Positions 48,034-59,115 of a stretch of DNA of 64,000 nucleotides are shown here, piece after piece. A program made the translations under genes and the position numbers. Source of the DNA: Ziziphus jujuba (Eukaryota; Streptophyta; Magnoliopsida; Rosales; Rhamnaceae). Numbering within the stretch: the stretch's first letter is position 1; every line of letters begins with the position of its first letter. The stretch is from contig NC_083383.1 of assembly GCF_031755915.1 (NCBI RefSeq), forward strand, positions 23,239,001 to 23,303,000, written 5' to 3'. Under the pieces are notes generated by a model that saw only the letters and a program-made list of their open reading frames with translations, had not been told where the DNA came from and made no database searches.

Positions 48034-49145
48034 TGATACGAACCTAGGACGACTTGCTCCTAAACCCGTACTATATTAGCCCGGATCTCAATTAAGTTCA
48101 AGTTCTAATGGAATGGACCTCAACCCCTAACCAACCTGTGGTTAGAAACCTTGGTATAAAGACGCCACAATAGGGGATGGAAAACCTATTGATAAGTCAA
48201 GCTAAAACAACCAATTCTCTAATGGTGTTTTAGGTGTTCTCAAAGAACAAAGAAATAATTAATCTTACAAATATTTTCTTAATCAAATCAAAGTTTTATT
48301 CTTATTGATAACTAAGCATTTAAATAGGCTACAAAGCCACAAAATATAACCCTAGAACATAAAGAAAACCGGCCACCACACATAAAGAAACCTCGTTGGC
48401 CGAAACTATACTTCCTTTCCTAATTTAAGTTTGATTAATTAATTTCTTTATATTAAATTAGGAATTAATTAATTTACAATGGAAAGAATAAAATAGAAAC
48501 CCTCCTAAATTTATTTGTCCAGAAAATAAATAAATAAAAGCCAAAAAGTAATGGTAGTTTCCTAAAACAAAAAGTAAAAACAAATTAGGAAACTAAAAAT
48601 GTTAGCCTTTTGATCTTTGACCTCTTTGAACTTCAAATCAGCTTCTAGATGCTTTTTAGGATGCCAAATAAGTTGAATATGATGTCCCACACGTTGCCCA
48701 TGCTTGGAAAAATAAGAAAAGGCTAATACAATAAAATACAGTAAAGCCAGCAAGCAATACAGCAAATTCGGCCAAATTGCTGATGCTGTCCGTACAAGCC
48801 CTTTTTGATTGCATTTGAGGCTGCTTTAACTTGATTCCATGACCTCATAGGCATATGTATTTAACCCATAAAGCATTGGAACCATTTCATGCTTCCCGGA
48901 CTCCAAAAATGTACCAAAACCGTCACTGGGTCCGTATCGGCTTCCACCACTTGGATGCTTAGAATAGGCTTTGTATCTTCAAGTATGGACAAGCTCCGTT
49001 GAGATTGATTATCCCGTGTATAAATACTCCTAGGTTGTCCTTAAATATCTTAATTTGAACTCTTGTGATTGGATTAGTCTTCATCCATGTTGAGTCAGCA
49101 CCCCAGCGGGTTATTGATGGAGCGGGCTCGGGCGGAATCACATCA
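48034..49145 (-). repeat. 3' LTR of gag-only element, copy 2
   Basis: Starts TGATACGAACCTAGG and ends GCGGAATCACATCA on the + strand. Confidence 0.93.
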
Positions 49146-49440
49146 TTCCCCTCCTCTTGAACAGGATTTGTCCTCAAATCAAGATCATCACCTGCAGCAA
49201 AAGGAGTTAAATCAGCAACATTAAATGTAGCACTCATGTTATACTCACCCGGTAAATCAAGCTTGTAGGCATTCTTGTTATTCGGCTCCAAAACTTGAAA
49301 AGGTCCATCCATTGGCGGCATGAGCTTTGACTTTCTTTATTTAGGAAACCTTTCCTTTCGTAAGTGCAACCAAACCAATTCTCTTGGGTCAAACACTATT
49401 ACAACAAAATTTAGAAATACATGCTCATCATGGTAAAAAT
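48959..49440 (-). pseudogene. Residual RT scrap fused to integrase C-terminus, reading into the LTR (copy 2)
   Basis: On the minus strand, LFANFKKCNFYHDEHVFLNF (RT palm edge) is followed at about 49388-49405 by VVIVFDPRELVWLHLRKERF (integrase tail). A frame change leads to LMPPMDGPFQVLEP and LDLPGEYNMSATFNVADLTP. It crosses the purine tract and ends in the LTR with NPITRVQIKIFKDNL. The join is the same as in copy 1. In the intact gypsy these two blocks are separated by the rest of RT, RNase H and most of integrase. Confidence 0.85.
49146..49158 (-). other. Polypurine tract of gag-only element, copy 2
   Basis: AAGAGGAGGGGAA on the minus strand, directly before the 3' LTR. Confidence 0.88.
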
Positions 49441-49471
49441 TACACTTTTTAAAGTTAGCAAACAATATTTC

Positions 49472-52051
49472 CTAAATTTTCAAATTGCCACTAAGTAAAG
49501 CTCTCAACAATGCAGATAAAGTTCTATGCAATAAAGACATCTTTAAATAAGTATCTTTAAAATTCATGGTCAGCAATGATTTCTTATTCATAATTACTTT
49601 ATTAACATCACCAAAGCTAAGAGAAAAATTTATATTTTTCCTTTCTTGTCTTCCTCTTCCTTTCTCACTCACGGCCATCTCACCTTCCTCACTCTCGGCT
49701 TTTGCAGCAAATTTTTCACTCTTAGTTTTATTAAAATTTTTCCACACAACCTGAGTATTAGAAAACTTACCTTGGACAGCAAGCTCACCTTTTCCCTCTT
49801 GATTGGATGGTAGTCCACTTGGAATTTCATTTGGGAAGACATCTCCAAATTCCTTCAAAAGAGAAATCACTGAACTTGGCAATTCAAGTTCTACAAAGCT
49901 AGTTTGATCATTAAAATAATTTTCTTTATAAATCATGACCAGCAAAGGTTTCTTACACTCAATAACCTTATTAATATCCCCTAAACTCAAATAAAAGTTG
50001 CTACTTGACCTTTCTTTTCTTTCTTTTTCTTTTTCCCCCTTGGATTGGCGCAAACCTTCGGATTTCCCTTCCTTCTCCAAGCTCTCGGGTTTGCCACTTT
50101 CTTTCCCCTCTCTTTCGGTTTTTCCTTGATCTTTCCACTCAATATGAGTCTTAGAAACCTTACCTTGATCAGCAACCGCATTCTTACCTTCTTGAAAGGA
50201 TGGTGAAGCCGTTGGTGCCATACTTGCTTTTTCCTTGAGCTTTTCGGCTTCTCTCCTTTGTTGCATTTGTAATTGGTCTTTGTAAACCTCTTTAGGAGAT
50301 AATGGTTCCAGACTGACCTTCTTCCCTTTAAACCTAAAAACAATACTATTTTCTCGACCAAAATGAGTAGCATCTTTATCAAATTGCCATGGTCTACCTA
50401 ATAGAATATGTCCGGCATGCATAGGCACAACATCACACAAAACAACATCCACATATTTATCTATGTTAAATTCTACCTTGGCTTGTTTATTCACTTTTAT
50501 ATCACCACTATCATTAAGCCATTTTAATCTATAAGGTTTTGGATGTTTAATAGTTATTAAGCCTAATTTATCAACTACAATGTTACTAATTATATTTGTA
50601 CAACTTCCACTATTAATAATCATACTACAAATCTTACTTTGAATTTCACATCGGGTGTGGAAGATGTTCTTTCTTTGAATTTCATCCTCATCTTTGTATG
50701 CAGCAAGGACTCTCCTAGAAAGCAAGTTTAATTCAGCATTGGATGCTTGCAAGGTTTCGGATTCATCCTCCAAGTCCTCCTCCTCTTGCTTGGCTTCATC
50801 CTCACTTTCTTCACTTTCCGATTCTAGCTCGTCATTGCCCTTTAACACCATGATTCTTCTATTTGGGCATTGGCTAGCGGGGTGTCCTCCTCCCTGGCAC
50901 TTAAAACATGCAACATCATGAGTTCTAGAAGGTTTAGGATCTAATTTTACCTAATTCTTTGGTGCTTGGACAGATTCGGTTCTAGTCTCCTTCCTTGGCC
51001 AATTTGAACTTTCTTCTTTGACTTTGGGCTTTGGCTTGCTTTCATAGATGGGATTGTTCCTCCAGCCACTAGAATTAGACCTTCCACTGTTGGAAACACC
51101 TCCAAACCATGATCTTACACCCCTCCTCTTGAATTGATGCTCTAATTTAATAGCCACATGCAACATATCCTCCAATTCCACATATTGTTGCAATTCTAGT
51201 TGATTGGCTATTTCACGATTCAAACCATCAAGAAACCTTGCCATGGTTGCTTCCCTATCTTCATTCAAGTTCAATCTCATCATAAGCATCTCCATCTCCT
51301 TGTAATAATCCTCCATAGATCCATGTCCTTGAGATAAAGATTGAAATCTTTGATGCAGCAACTTATGATAGTGTGATGGTACGAATCGCTTCCGCATGGC
51401 TCCTTTCATTTGTCGCCATGTAGTAATCAAGTCATCACCAACTCTCCTTCGGGTGTTTTGCTCATTGGTCCATCATTGGAGTGCATAATGGCCAAACTCC
51501 ATTGCTGCCAATTTCACCTTCTTAGCCTCTGAATAATTATGGCGGTCAAATATCATCTCCATCTTTTCTTCCCACTCCAAATATGCTTCGGGGTCACTTT
51601 TTCCCATGAATGGTGGGATGTTGATCATGATATTGCTAAGATTGTCATCTGTTTCTTCCCTCCTATATCTTCCACGGCCAACTCTATCGTGGACAGCAAA
51701 AGTTTCGTCCATACCTTCCTCAAAGTCTCCACCGAATGGCTCCTCATCAAATTCCTCTCTCGGTCTCTCGCGACCTCCTCGTCCTCGGCCTCGTCCTCCA
51801 TGGAATTCTTGCCTATTTCTTGTGTTTGGAATTCCTTGGGAAACTTCTAGCCTTCCCGTCCTTTGATTCACATGCTCAACTTGAGTACTAACCCGCTGTA
51901 TTGACTCCAAAACAGCTCTCATGTCCACTTGGTCTCCGCTCCCGGTAGCTCGGGCATCGCCATGGAATGCTACGGACTCCTCCTCATTGATCCTCAAGGG
52001 TGGATCTCCTCTCCTTATTCTTGATTCTGTCATGTTAGTATAATAATGCAA
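49472..52051 (-). pseudogene. Gag-protease polyprotein of gag-only element, copy 2, broken
   Basis: It starts near 52033 with MTESRIRRGDPPLRINEEES. The frame stops at 51473 (a Trp codon turned into a stop after FGHYALQ), resumes at 51430 with MRKRFVPSHYHKLLHQRF and MEDYYKEMEMLMMRLNLNED, and stops again at 50951. After the zinc knuckle (CFKCQGGGHPASQC near 50900) a long open part (50851-49472) holds the protease. There D-S-G is N-S-G (MIINSGSCTNII), so the catalytic Asp is lost. Downstream are HILLGRPWQFDKD, the linker with FYLSLGDINKVIECKKPLL, then LKEFGDVFPNEIPSGLP (the block that precedes RT) and a repeated FSLSFGDVNKVIMNKKSLL module. Confidence 0.9.
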
Positions 52052-53185
52052 TAGAAAGAAAAAAAATAGGACCTTACAATTTCACTCCCTTACATGTTTC
52101 ACTCAAATGAGAACTCGACACTCGTGTTTGCACACTTGTTTCGGCTTTTTTTTACCCTCTTTTAAGCTCCACACTCTTGCCTTTTTCTGCTCAATGAATT
52201 ATCTTAAAGTTCTAATTAAAACACCCACAAAGCAGCAATTATATCACTAGTATGTTTTAATTAAACTTATCAACAAAACAGTAAGCAAAAATAAACAAAT
52301 ACCGAACGGAATGAAAATACCTATTTTCGGTTTTTCTAGACAAAATAAAGCAAATTAATGAGAAAACTTTGGAATTTTGAAGAACTGGACCAGATGGCAA
52401 TAGATTATGAGTTCAAGAATAAAATTATAGAAAAAGAAATTCTAATATGAACAAGAATCAAAGAGAACAAAAATATAGAAAAGTTGTTGGTTGTTGTTCT
52501 TTGTAATTCAAGTTTTGTATCAATTCCTTTAACTAATTTTAATCCAAATACTTTAAGCACCCAAAATCCAAATATCCAGCAGCAAAAATAATTTCCCAGA
52601 AACTCAAATATTGAATAAATAAGCAAAAAATCAGCACCTCCAATAAATTCCCAGCAAACAAATCAAAGTCCAACAAACCGAAATATTTTTCTTCTTTTTT
52701 TTAATTTTTTTTATTCGGCTTTACCTCTTCTTTTTTTTTTTTTTTTTTCACTCACAGAACATAAACAACTGCAGTAGCAAAAATAATTACCACAATTGCA
52801 AATCCAACTCCAAAACAAACACCAAACCCGTGACCTCCAAATAAACACAAATATGCAGTTTTTTTTTTTTCTTAAATGTTGCCGCAAACTCTTTTTTTTT
52901 TTTTTTAATATATGAATGCAAATATTTAAGACTAAAACAGCAAAGAAAAATTAACAAAAACAAAAATCAACAAGAACAATGATGAAAGACAACAAACAAA
53001 CTAGGAAACAAAAATACGATAAAACTAGGAAATCCTAATTCAACTAGGAATGAATTTTTTTTTTTTTTTTTTAAAGATGCAGAACGTGTATGGGATGGAT
53101 GCAACCTTAACCTAATGCTAAAATTGCAGAATAACACAAAAACAAATAAAGCAAATAAAGATAGATCAAACCTGAACAAAATTTA

Positions 53186-53197
53186 GCTCTGATACCA
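53186..53197 (-). other. Primer-binding site of gag-only element, copy 2
   Basis: TGGTATCAGAGC on the minus strand, two bases from the 5' LTR. Confidence 0.9.
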
Positions 53198-53199
53198 AA

Positions 53200-54334
53200 T
53201 GATACGAACCTAGGACGACCTGCTCCTAAACCCGTATTATATTAGCCCGGATCTCAATTAAGTTCAAGTTCTAATGAAATGGACCTCAACCCCTAATCAA
53301 CCTGTGGTTAGAAACCTTAGTATAATGTAGACGCCACAATAGGGGATGGAAAACCTATTGATAAGTCAAGCTAAAACAACCAATTCTCTAATGGTGTTTT
53401 AGGTGTTCTCAAAGAACAAAAAGATAATTAATCTCACAAGTATTTTCTTAATCAAATCAAAGTTTTATTCTTATTGATAACTAAGCCTTTAAATAGGCTA
53501 CAAAGCCATGAAATAAAACCCCAGAACATAAAGAAAACCGGCCACCACACATAAAGAAACCTAGTTGGCCGAAACTATACTTCCTTTCCTAATTTAAGTT
53601 TGATTAATTAATTCCTTTATATTAAATTAGGAATTAATTAATTGACAATGGAAAGAATAAAATAAAAACCTTCCTGAAGACATTTGTCCAGAAAATAAAT
53701 AAATAGAAGCCAAAAAGTAATGGTAGTTTCCTAAAACAAAAAGTAAAAACAAATTAGGAAACTAAAAATGTTAGCCTTTTGATCAAGTTGAATTTGATCA
53801 ATCTTTGACCTCTTTAAACTTCAAATCAGCTTCTAGATGTTTTTTAGGATGCCAAATAAGCTGAATATAATGTCCCACATGTTGCCCATGCTTGGAAAAA
53901 TAAGAAAAGGCTAATACAGTAAAATATAGTAAAGCCAGCAAGCAATACAGCAAATTCGGCCAAATTGTTGATGCTGTCCGTACAAGCCCTTTTTGATTGC
54001 ATTTGACGCTGCTTTAACTTGATTCCATGACCTCATAGGCATATGTATTGAACCCATAAAGCATTGGAACCATTTCATGCTTCTCGGACTCCAAAAATGT
54101 ACCAAAACCGTCGCCTGGGTCCGTATCGGCTTCCACCACTTGGATGCTTAGAATAGGCTTTGTATCTTCAAGTATGGACAAGCTCCGTTGAGATTGATTA
54201 GCCCCTGTATAAATACTCCCAGGTTGTCCTTAAATCTCTTAATTTGAACTCTTGTAATTGGCCTAGTCTTCATCCGTGTCGAGTCAGCACCCCAGCGGGT
54301 TATTGATGGAGCGGGCTCGGGAGGAATCACATCA
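53200..54334 (-). repeat. 5' LTR of gag-only element, copy 2
   Basis: Starts TGATACGAACCTAGG and ends GAGGAATCACATCA on the + strand. Closely similar to 48034-49145. Confidence 0.93.
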
Positions 54335-54495
54335 ATAATTCAACAATAAAATTTAACATTAATTAACAACATTTAAATCCATAATTTCTTAAAAATCAAA
54401 GTATAAATTTTGATGCACATATATTGTAATTCACCCAAAATTGGTATCATAAATTCAACTAAAAATTTATTAAATATCAACCAAAAAAAAAAAAA

Positions 54496-54625
54496 AATAT
54501 ATATATATATAGATATATATCAAATATTCAATTAACACAAAATATATATAATTTAACAATCCCTAAAAAATAAATTTGAAGGTGGATTACTCACATATAC
54601 ATATATATATATATATACGTGTATG

Positions 54626-54665
<40 letters not shown>

Positions 54666-54830
54666 CACAGGATTATGCATATACAAATATATCCAATATA
54701 TACATTTATATATTTCTATACTCACACACACTTGTTCACATACATATATACATTCTTTCAACAATTAAGTAATTATATACACATACTCTTGCATTCACAA
54801 ATTATATATATATATATATATATAAACATC
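54496..54830. repeat. Microsatellites (AT/AC) in the long LTR
   Basis: Several (TA)n and (CA)n runs at 54496-54530, 54596-54665 and 54800-54825. A similar cluster lies at 45005-45160 in the left LTR. ORFs across them are artefacts. Confidence 0.85.
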
Positions 54831-55293
54831 TATCAATCTAACACATATCAATAATATACACCCACTTTTATTCACACATATATATATGAAATGCATATAT
54901 TGATAAACATGAACATACATATGTGTACATAAGCATGTATATATACAATCTAACTTTATTTTTCAATTTTTCACATTTAATATAATAATTTATTCAAAAA
55001 ATGACATCTTTTTAAATATACCACCATAATTCATAAATAAGGTACCAATTGGAAGATAAGAGGATGAGCAACATGAAACTAACCTTCATTAGTACAAATT
55101 TCGCCGGCGATGATCGAAAAACAGCTGGAAAGTTTTGGCCAAATTTCACTTCCATGTACCTCACAATCCGTTTAGAATTTGGACGAATGGAGGTCATTTT
55201 TGAGATAAGGGGACCCAAAATAGTGGGAAAGGACTAATTACACAGCCTGTGGCTGCTAGAAAGATAGCCAACCTACGAAACACCGGCAGCCGG

Positions 55294-58180
55294 TGACAGG
55301 ACCCGCTCCGGGGACCCTTCCAGGATCTCCCTGGTGGTCCCGCCTGGTGAAGTACCACTGGGCAATTCCTAAGAATATCCAATGGAACTCCGCTTGACAC
55401 GTGGACAACCAACACAAGTAATATCAATAATACCCCAAAGTATAAATATAAATAAATCCACAACAACATAAAAGTCCACAACTGGCCTAAGGTACTACAG
55501 GCCATAACCAAAACATAAATACCATGGTCTCTACAGAGTCCCAAATTTAATATTAGAGCATTCTAAGAGTGTTAACGAATTCTGAGAGTGCAAATAAATA
55601 ATAAACGAGTCTGAAAAGATAAGATAAGATAAGAAAAGATAAATAATACTGCTGTCGCGGAAGAACGAAGTAACGTGCGGTACGCGAGGTAGACTGCTAC
55701 TAACTGCCTGAGCCTAGGGGAACGAATTTAAAACAAATAAAATGTGAGATAAGAAAATCTCAGTGAGTGGCATAATATAGTAGGAAAATAATAATTTACT
55801 TCAGCAAAATCTTTCTCTCAAGACCTCTCATTCCTCTCGTTAGAAAAGTTCCCCGTTTAAAATCATTTCACAAAACCCAAACTTGTACCCTATTCAATAT
55901 CATAAAATCGATGCTCAAAAGTATAAAATGAACGATCATTACAATATTATAAAATGTCTTAAGCGAGATATAAGAATTGAGCATGAACATATTATAGACA
56001 TAAATCCACAAAATAATTATTACAGTGTAGCAATAACCACCATTTTCTTTCTTTTTTTTTTTTTAAAACCAACAATATATTCAAACATATGCAATTTACC
56101 ATTCGATGTACTAAACTGTAAGCCCTGGGATTCACCCACCTCACGACCCTCAATATCTGAAAGGTATCATGGGAATAATAATAAATAAACCGTCGGTTAA
56201 ACCCGACCTCATAGTCCATGGCAATAATAAACCGTTGGATGAAACCAACCTCATGGTACTGTGGCAATAATAATATCGTCAGTTAAACCTGACCTCACAG
56301 TCCGTGGTAATAATAAACCATTGGATGAAACCAACCTCATGGTACCGTGGCAACCCAGCACACTGTAATATAATATAATACTGAACCAAACCTCTGATAC
56401 TATATGGTACATCAATTAAACATGACCGATACAGTACTCCACTGTATTGTAAATCATAATTTAATATTTAAGTTCCACCGCTTATTGAAATATTTCAAAA
56501 AAAATTCCAATTCATCAACTTCAAATAAACCATAAATACCACAGTGAATTTATATTCACCATAATCCAATTTTAAGCATATAAAATTTGAAAATACTTGA
56601 ACATGCTTAAAATCATATAAATTTTTCAATCTGTTCCTCAAATCAAATACTTTCCGAAATAATCTGAAATCTCAATTCAAATACCAGAATATTTAATTAA
56701 CATAATTCACAAGTTCACTATGAACTCATCGAATTTAGAAATCACTGAAAATCTTATTAAAATCCACATAAAATGATAACTTGTATAAGTGAAAGCAGAT
56801 ATTATATATACGCATAAAGCAAGCATTTAATCAAACGATATATATTCAAAATTATTCAAAACACATACATATTATAATATGCCCAAAATAATTTAAACAA
56901 TATAACCACTCACAGTACAGATGCTGCTCAACTCTGCTCTCCTACAGGCTCACCTCCGGTCTCAGTACCAGTGCTTGTCATAATATAAAAATATTTCTCA
57001 GGCTGCAATAACTAAACTAAAGGCATTATTATAACCTAAATGCCTTACAATAATTTATCGAACTCTAAAATTTTTCGAAATAGGACACCGGACGGTCCAA
57101 TTATACCATGTCCCCTTTGGACCCGGTACACCAAATTGGGGCTTTTTCACCCGGAGCCTAATTTTTCGCAATTGACCCACCAAACAGGTTCCAATAGTAT
57201 CTAATTGCACTAATCCAACTCCAATTTTAACTGATTTGACCAATTGTTGTCCAAACACAGTCTAATTTTATCCGAAAGATTAATAAAATAACCCGAAAAT
57301 AGGAAAATTACCAAACGATCTCCAAAATTCACAAATTATATGTCTATGGAAAGCCCAAGAGACAAGGAGTTCACCAGTGGCCTTACCTTGGTCCGGTGAC
57401 TCCTCCAGTGGCCGGAAAATCGAGGTAAAGTTTCGGCCGAGTTTAAACTTGAGGGATCTCTCCAACGGTGGGGATTTTGGGCAATCTAACCCCGGAAATG
57501 GACTCAGAGAGGTAAAAAATGGTGGGATAGAGGTATGGGGTGAGCTGGGTTGGCCGGAAAGCACACAAATCGAGGAGAGAGAAAAACTTTAGCGGTAGAG
57601 CTTTGCCAGCCCGATCTGGACGCGTCCGACGTCCGATGGCCGAGAAATTTTAGGGCCGAGCTCCCCTCCTCCCTCCTCTCCTCTATGGTCGGCGCGTGTC
57701 ACAAGGTGGTGGCCGGATATGGTTGAACGGCGTAAACCCGGTTGTGGGTAAAAATGGGTCGTTTTGACCCAGTTCGGGTCCAAAGGCTGGGGCGTTTTTC
57801 CTCGGATTTCGTGAAGGAAAAGGGATTTCTAGGGTTTTGGGACTCAATTTGGCACACAAAATGAGGCTTTTATAAGCCTGGGGTTGCTATTAGATAAAAA
57901 CACTTGGACTGGTTTGGACACAGATAAAATACTGAAACTGAACTTCATAGAACCGTAACTTTTGATTCGTAGCTCGGAATTTGGCATGCCGCTAGTCTTT
58001 GAACTCGTATCGATGAGCTCTATCCAATGATACCTTGGTCAAACTAAAATATAAATCATAGAAAAAGTCAAATCTGGACCCATACTATTCACTTGGTCAA
58101 ACTTAGTCAAGTCGGTCAAACTTAGTCAAACCTAATCAAACTTCTCAATAGGTGCATTTTTTTTGGGTGTGGGTGTTACA
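55294..58180 (-). repeat. Solo LTR of a long-LTR gypsy element, nested in a related LTR
   Basis: On the + strand it starts TGACAGGACCCGC and ends GGGTGTTACA, the reverse of TGTAACACCC..CCTGTCA. The flanks are GCCGG (55289-55293) and GCTGG (58181-58185). These differ by one C-to-T change at a CpG, so they are a decayed duplication. Sequence on both sides joins to match the left LTR at about 45520-45700 without a gap, which proves the insertion. It is related in design to 1641-4576 (GGAGGAGAGAGA-type purine patch near 57575, GC-rich core). Confidence 0.88.
56175..56355. repeat. 43-bp minisatellite (about 4 units) in the solo LTR
   Basis: Four units of the form aataataaaccgt then tggatgaaaccaacctcatg alternate between two variants (GTTAAACCCGACCTCA and GATGAAACCAACCTCA), so the higher-order unit is about 88 bp. 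Confidence 0.8.
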
Positions 58181-58387
58181 GCTGGCGTTGAACGCTGATC
58201 CCGACCCGTCCACCAGTCAACCGCTAATGATTCGATAACCAGGCTCGTCCAGCTGTGGGCGACCATGCCATCTGGCGAGTATGGCCATTCGGTGGCTAGA
58301 AATGGTCAAATCGAGGGGGACCTGAGAAGGAGAGGGAGAAAGGAGGGGAGAGTGGGAGAGGGGAAGAGAGAGAAAGGGAGAGAAAGG

Positions 58388-58436
58388 AAGAAGAAGAAGA
58401 AGAAGAAGAAGAAGAAGAAGAAGAAGAAGAAGAAGG
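58388..58436. repeat. (AAG)n microsatellite
   Basis: About 16 AAG/GAA units inside the purine tract of the right long LTR. The left LTR has a mixed GA/GAAGAA tract at the same place. Confidence 0.9.
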
Positions 58437-59115
58437 GGTGGTGGTGGTGGTGGGTATTTTCCCCACGTGGGGGAAGAGAAAAAAAGAAAAGGAAAAGACA
58501 AAGAAAATAAAATAATATTTTATTGAGATGACACATGGCACACGCATGGTACATCCCAACTGGTGACACATAGTGTAAATCAAAGACTTTTTAATATTCC
58601 ACTATCCAGTAAAATTAATCGTGGAAAAAATAGATATAATTTTACAGATCTGTAACTTTTCAACCGTAGATCCAAATTAGGTGTGTTTCCAGTCTACGAA
58701 CTCTTATCAACGAGCACTTTCATGGAACATGTGGGTCAACACCAAAATCTATGTAAATAAAAATTCAACTTCGAACTCATTGATCAGTTTGGATCGCATC
58801 TTCTTTTGACCATAACTTTCTATTCTTAGCTTCGATTTTGGCATACTACCAGTCTTCGAACTCATGTTGATGAGTACTTTACCACAGTATCTCGGTCAAC
58901 TTGAAATTCCATCCAGAGTAAAAAAATCAACCGTAGAACCCACTTGGTCAATTCCATTCAACCTTGGTTAAACTTGGTCAAAAATTCAAATTCGAGATAT
59001 ATTTTCAGGTCGACGTGTTACACAAATAGAATCCAATTAAGTATATTTTGGTTGGACACCAACACAAGAATACCTCTGGACAATAGAACTTTGAGAAAAC
59101 GAAAAATTTTCTTTT

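Larger units (their letters stand above)
48034..54334 (-). mobile_element. Non-autonomous gypsy element with gag and protease only (copy 2)
   Basis: Perfect target duplication ATAAT (48029-48033 and 54335-54339). LTRs are 48034-49145 and 53200-54334, with an interior of 4054 bp. Layout is as in copy 1: primer site, gag-CCHC-protease, RT scrap joined to integrase tail, purine tract. No catalytic RT, RNase H or integrase core. Its gag has two stops. Its linker carries a second copy of a module present once in copy 1. The LTRs match those at 29051 and 33836 over their whole length, with an alternative 3' part (gcttccaccacttggatgct) in the U3 region. Confidence 0.93.
43252..59022 (-). mobile_element. 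Non-coding long-LTR gypsy element with a 216-bp interior, nested host
   Basis: The two ends are TGTTAGGAC (43252) and CGTGTTACA (59022), with a perfect target duplication CAAAT (43247-43251 and 59023-59027). The left LTR is 43252-46459. The right LTR starts at 46676 and, after subtracting two insertions with their duplications (48034-54339 and 55294-58185), is about 3149 bp against 3208 for the left. Between them lie only 216 bp holding a primer site and no coding sequence. It is therefore a non-autonomous element with huge LTRs and almost no interior. Confidence 0.88.
46676..59022 (-). repeat. 5' (right) LTR of the long-LTR element, twice interrupted
   Basis: Its parts are 46676-48033, 54340-55293 and 58186-59022. 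It starts TATCAGAACCC (mutated from TGTTAGGACTC) and ends CGTGTTACA. Insertions are the gag-only copy 2 and a solo LTR. Confidence 0.87.

Noticed and set aside
58217..58583. ORFs across the (AAG)n tract
   Set aside because: Homopolymeric Lys, Ser, Leu or Phe from a microsatellite inside an LTR.
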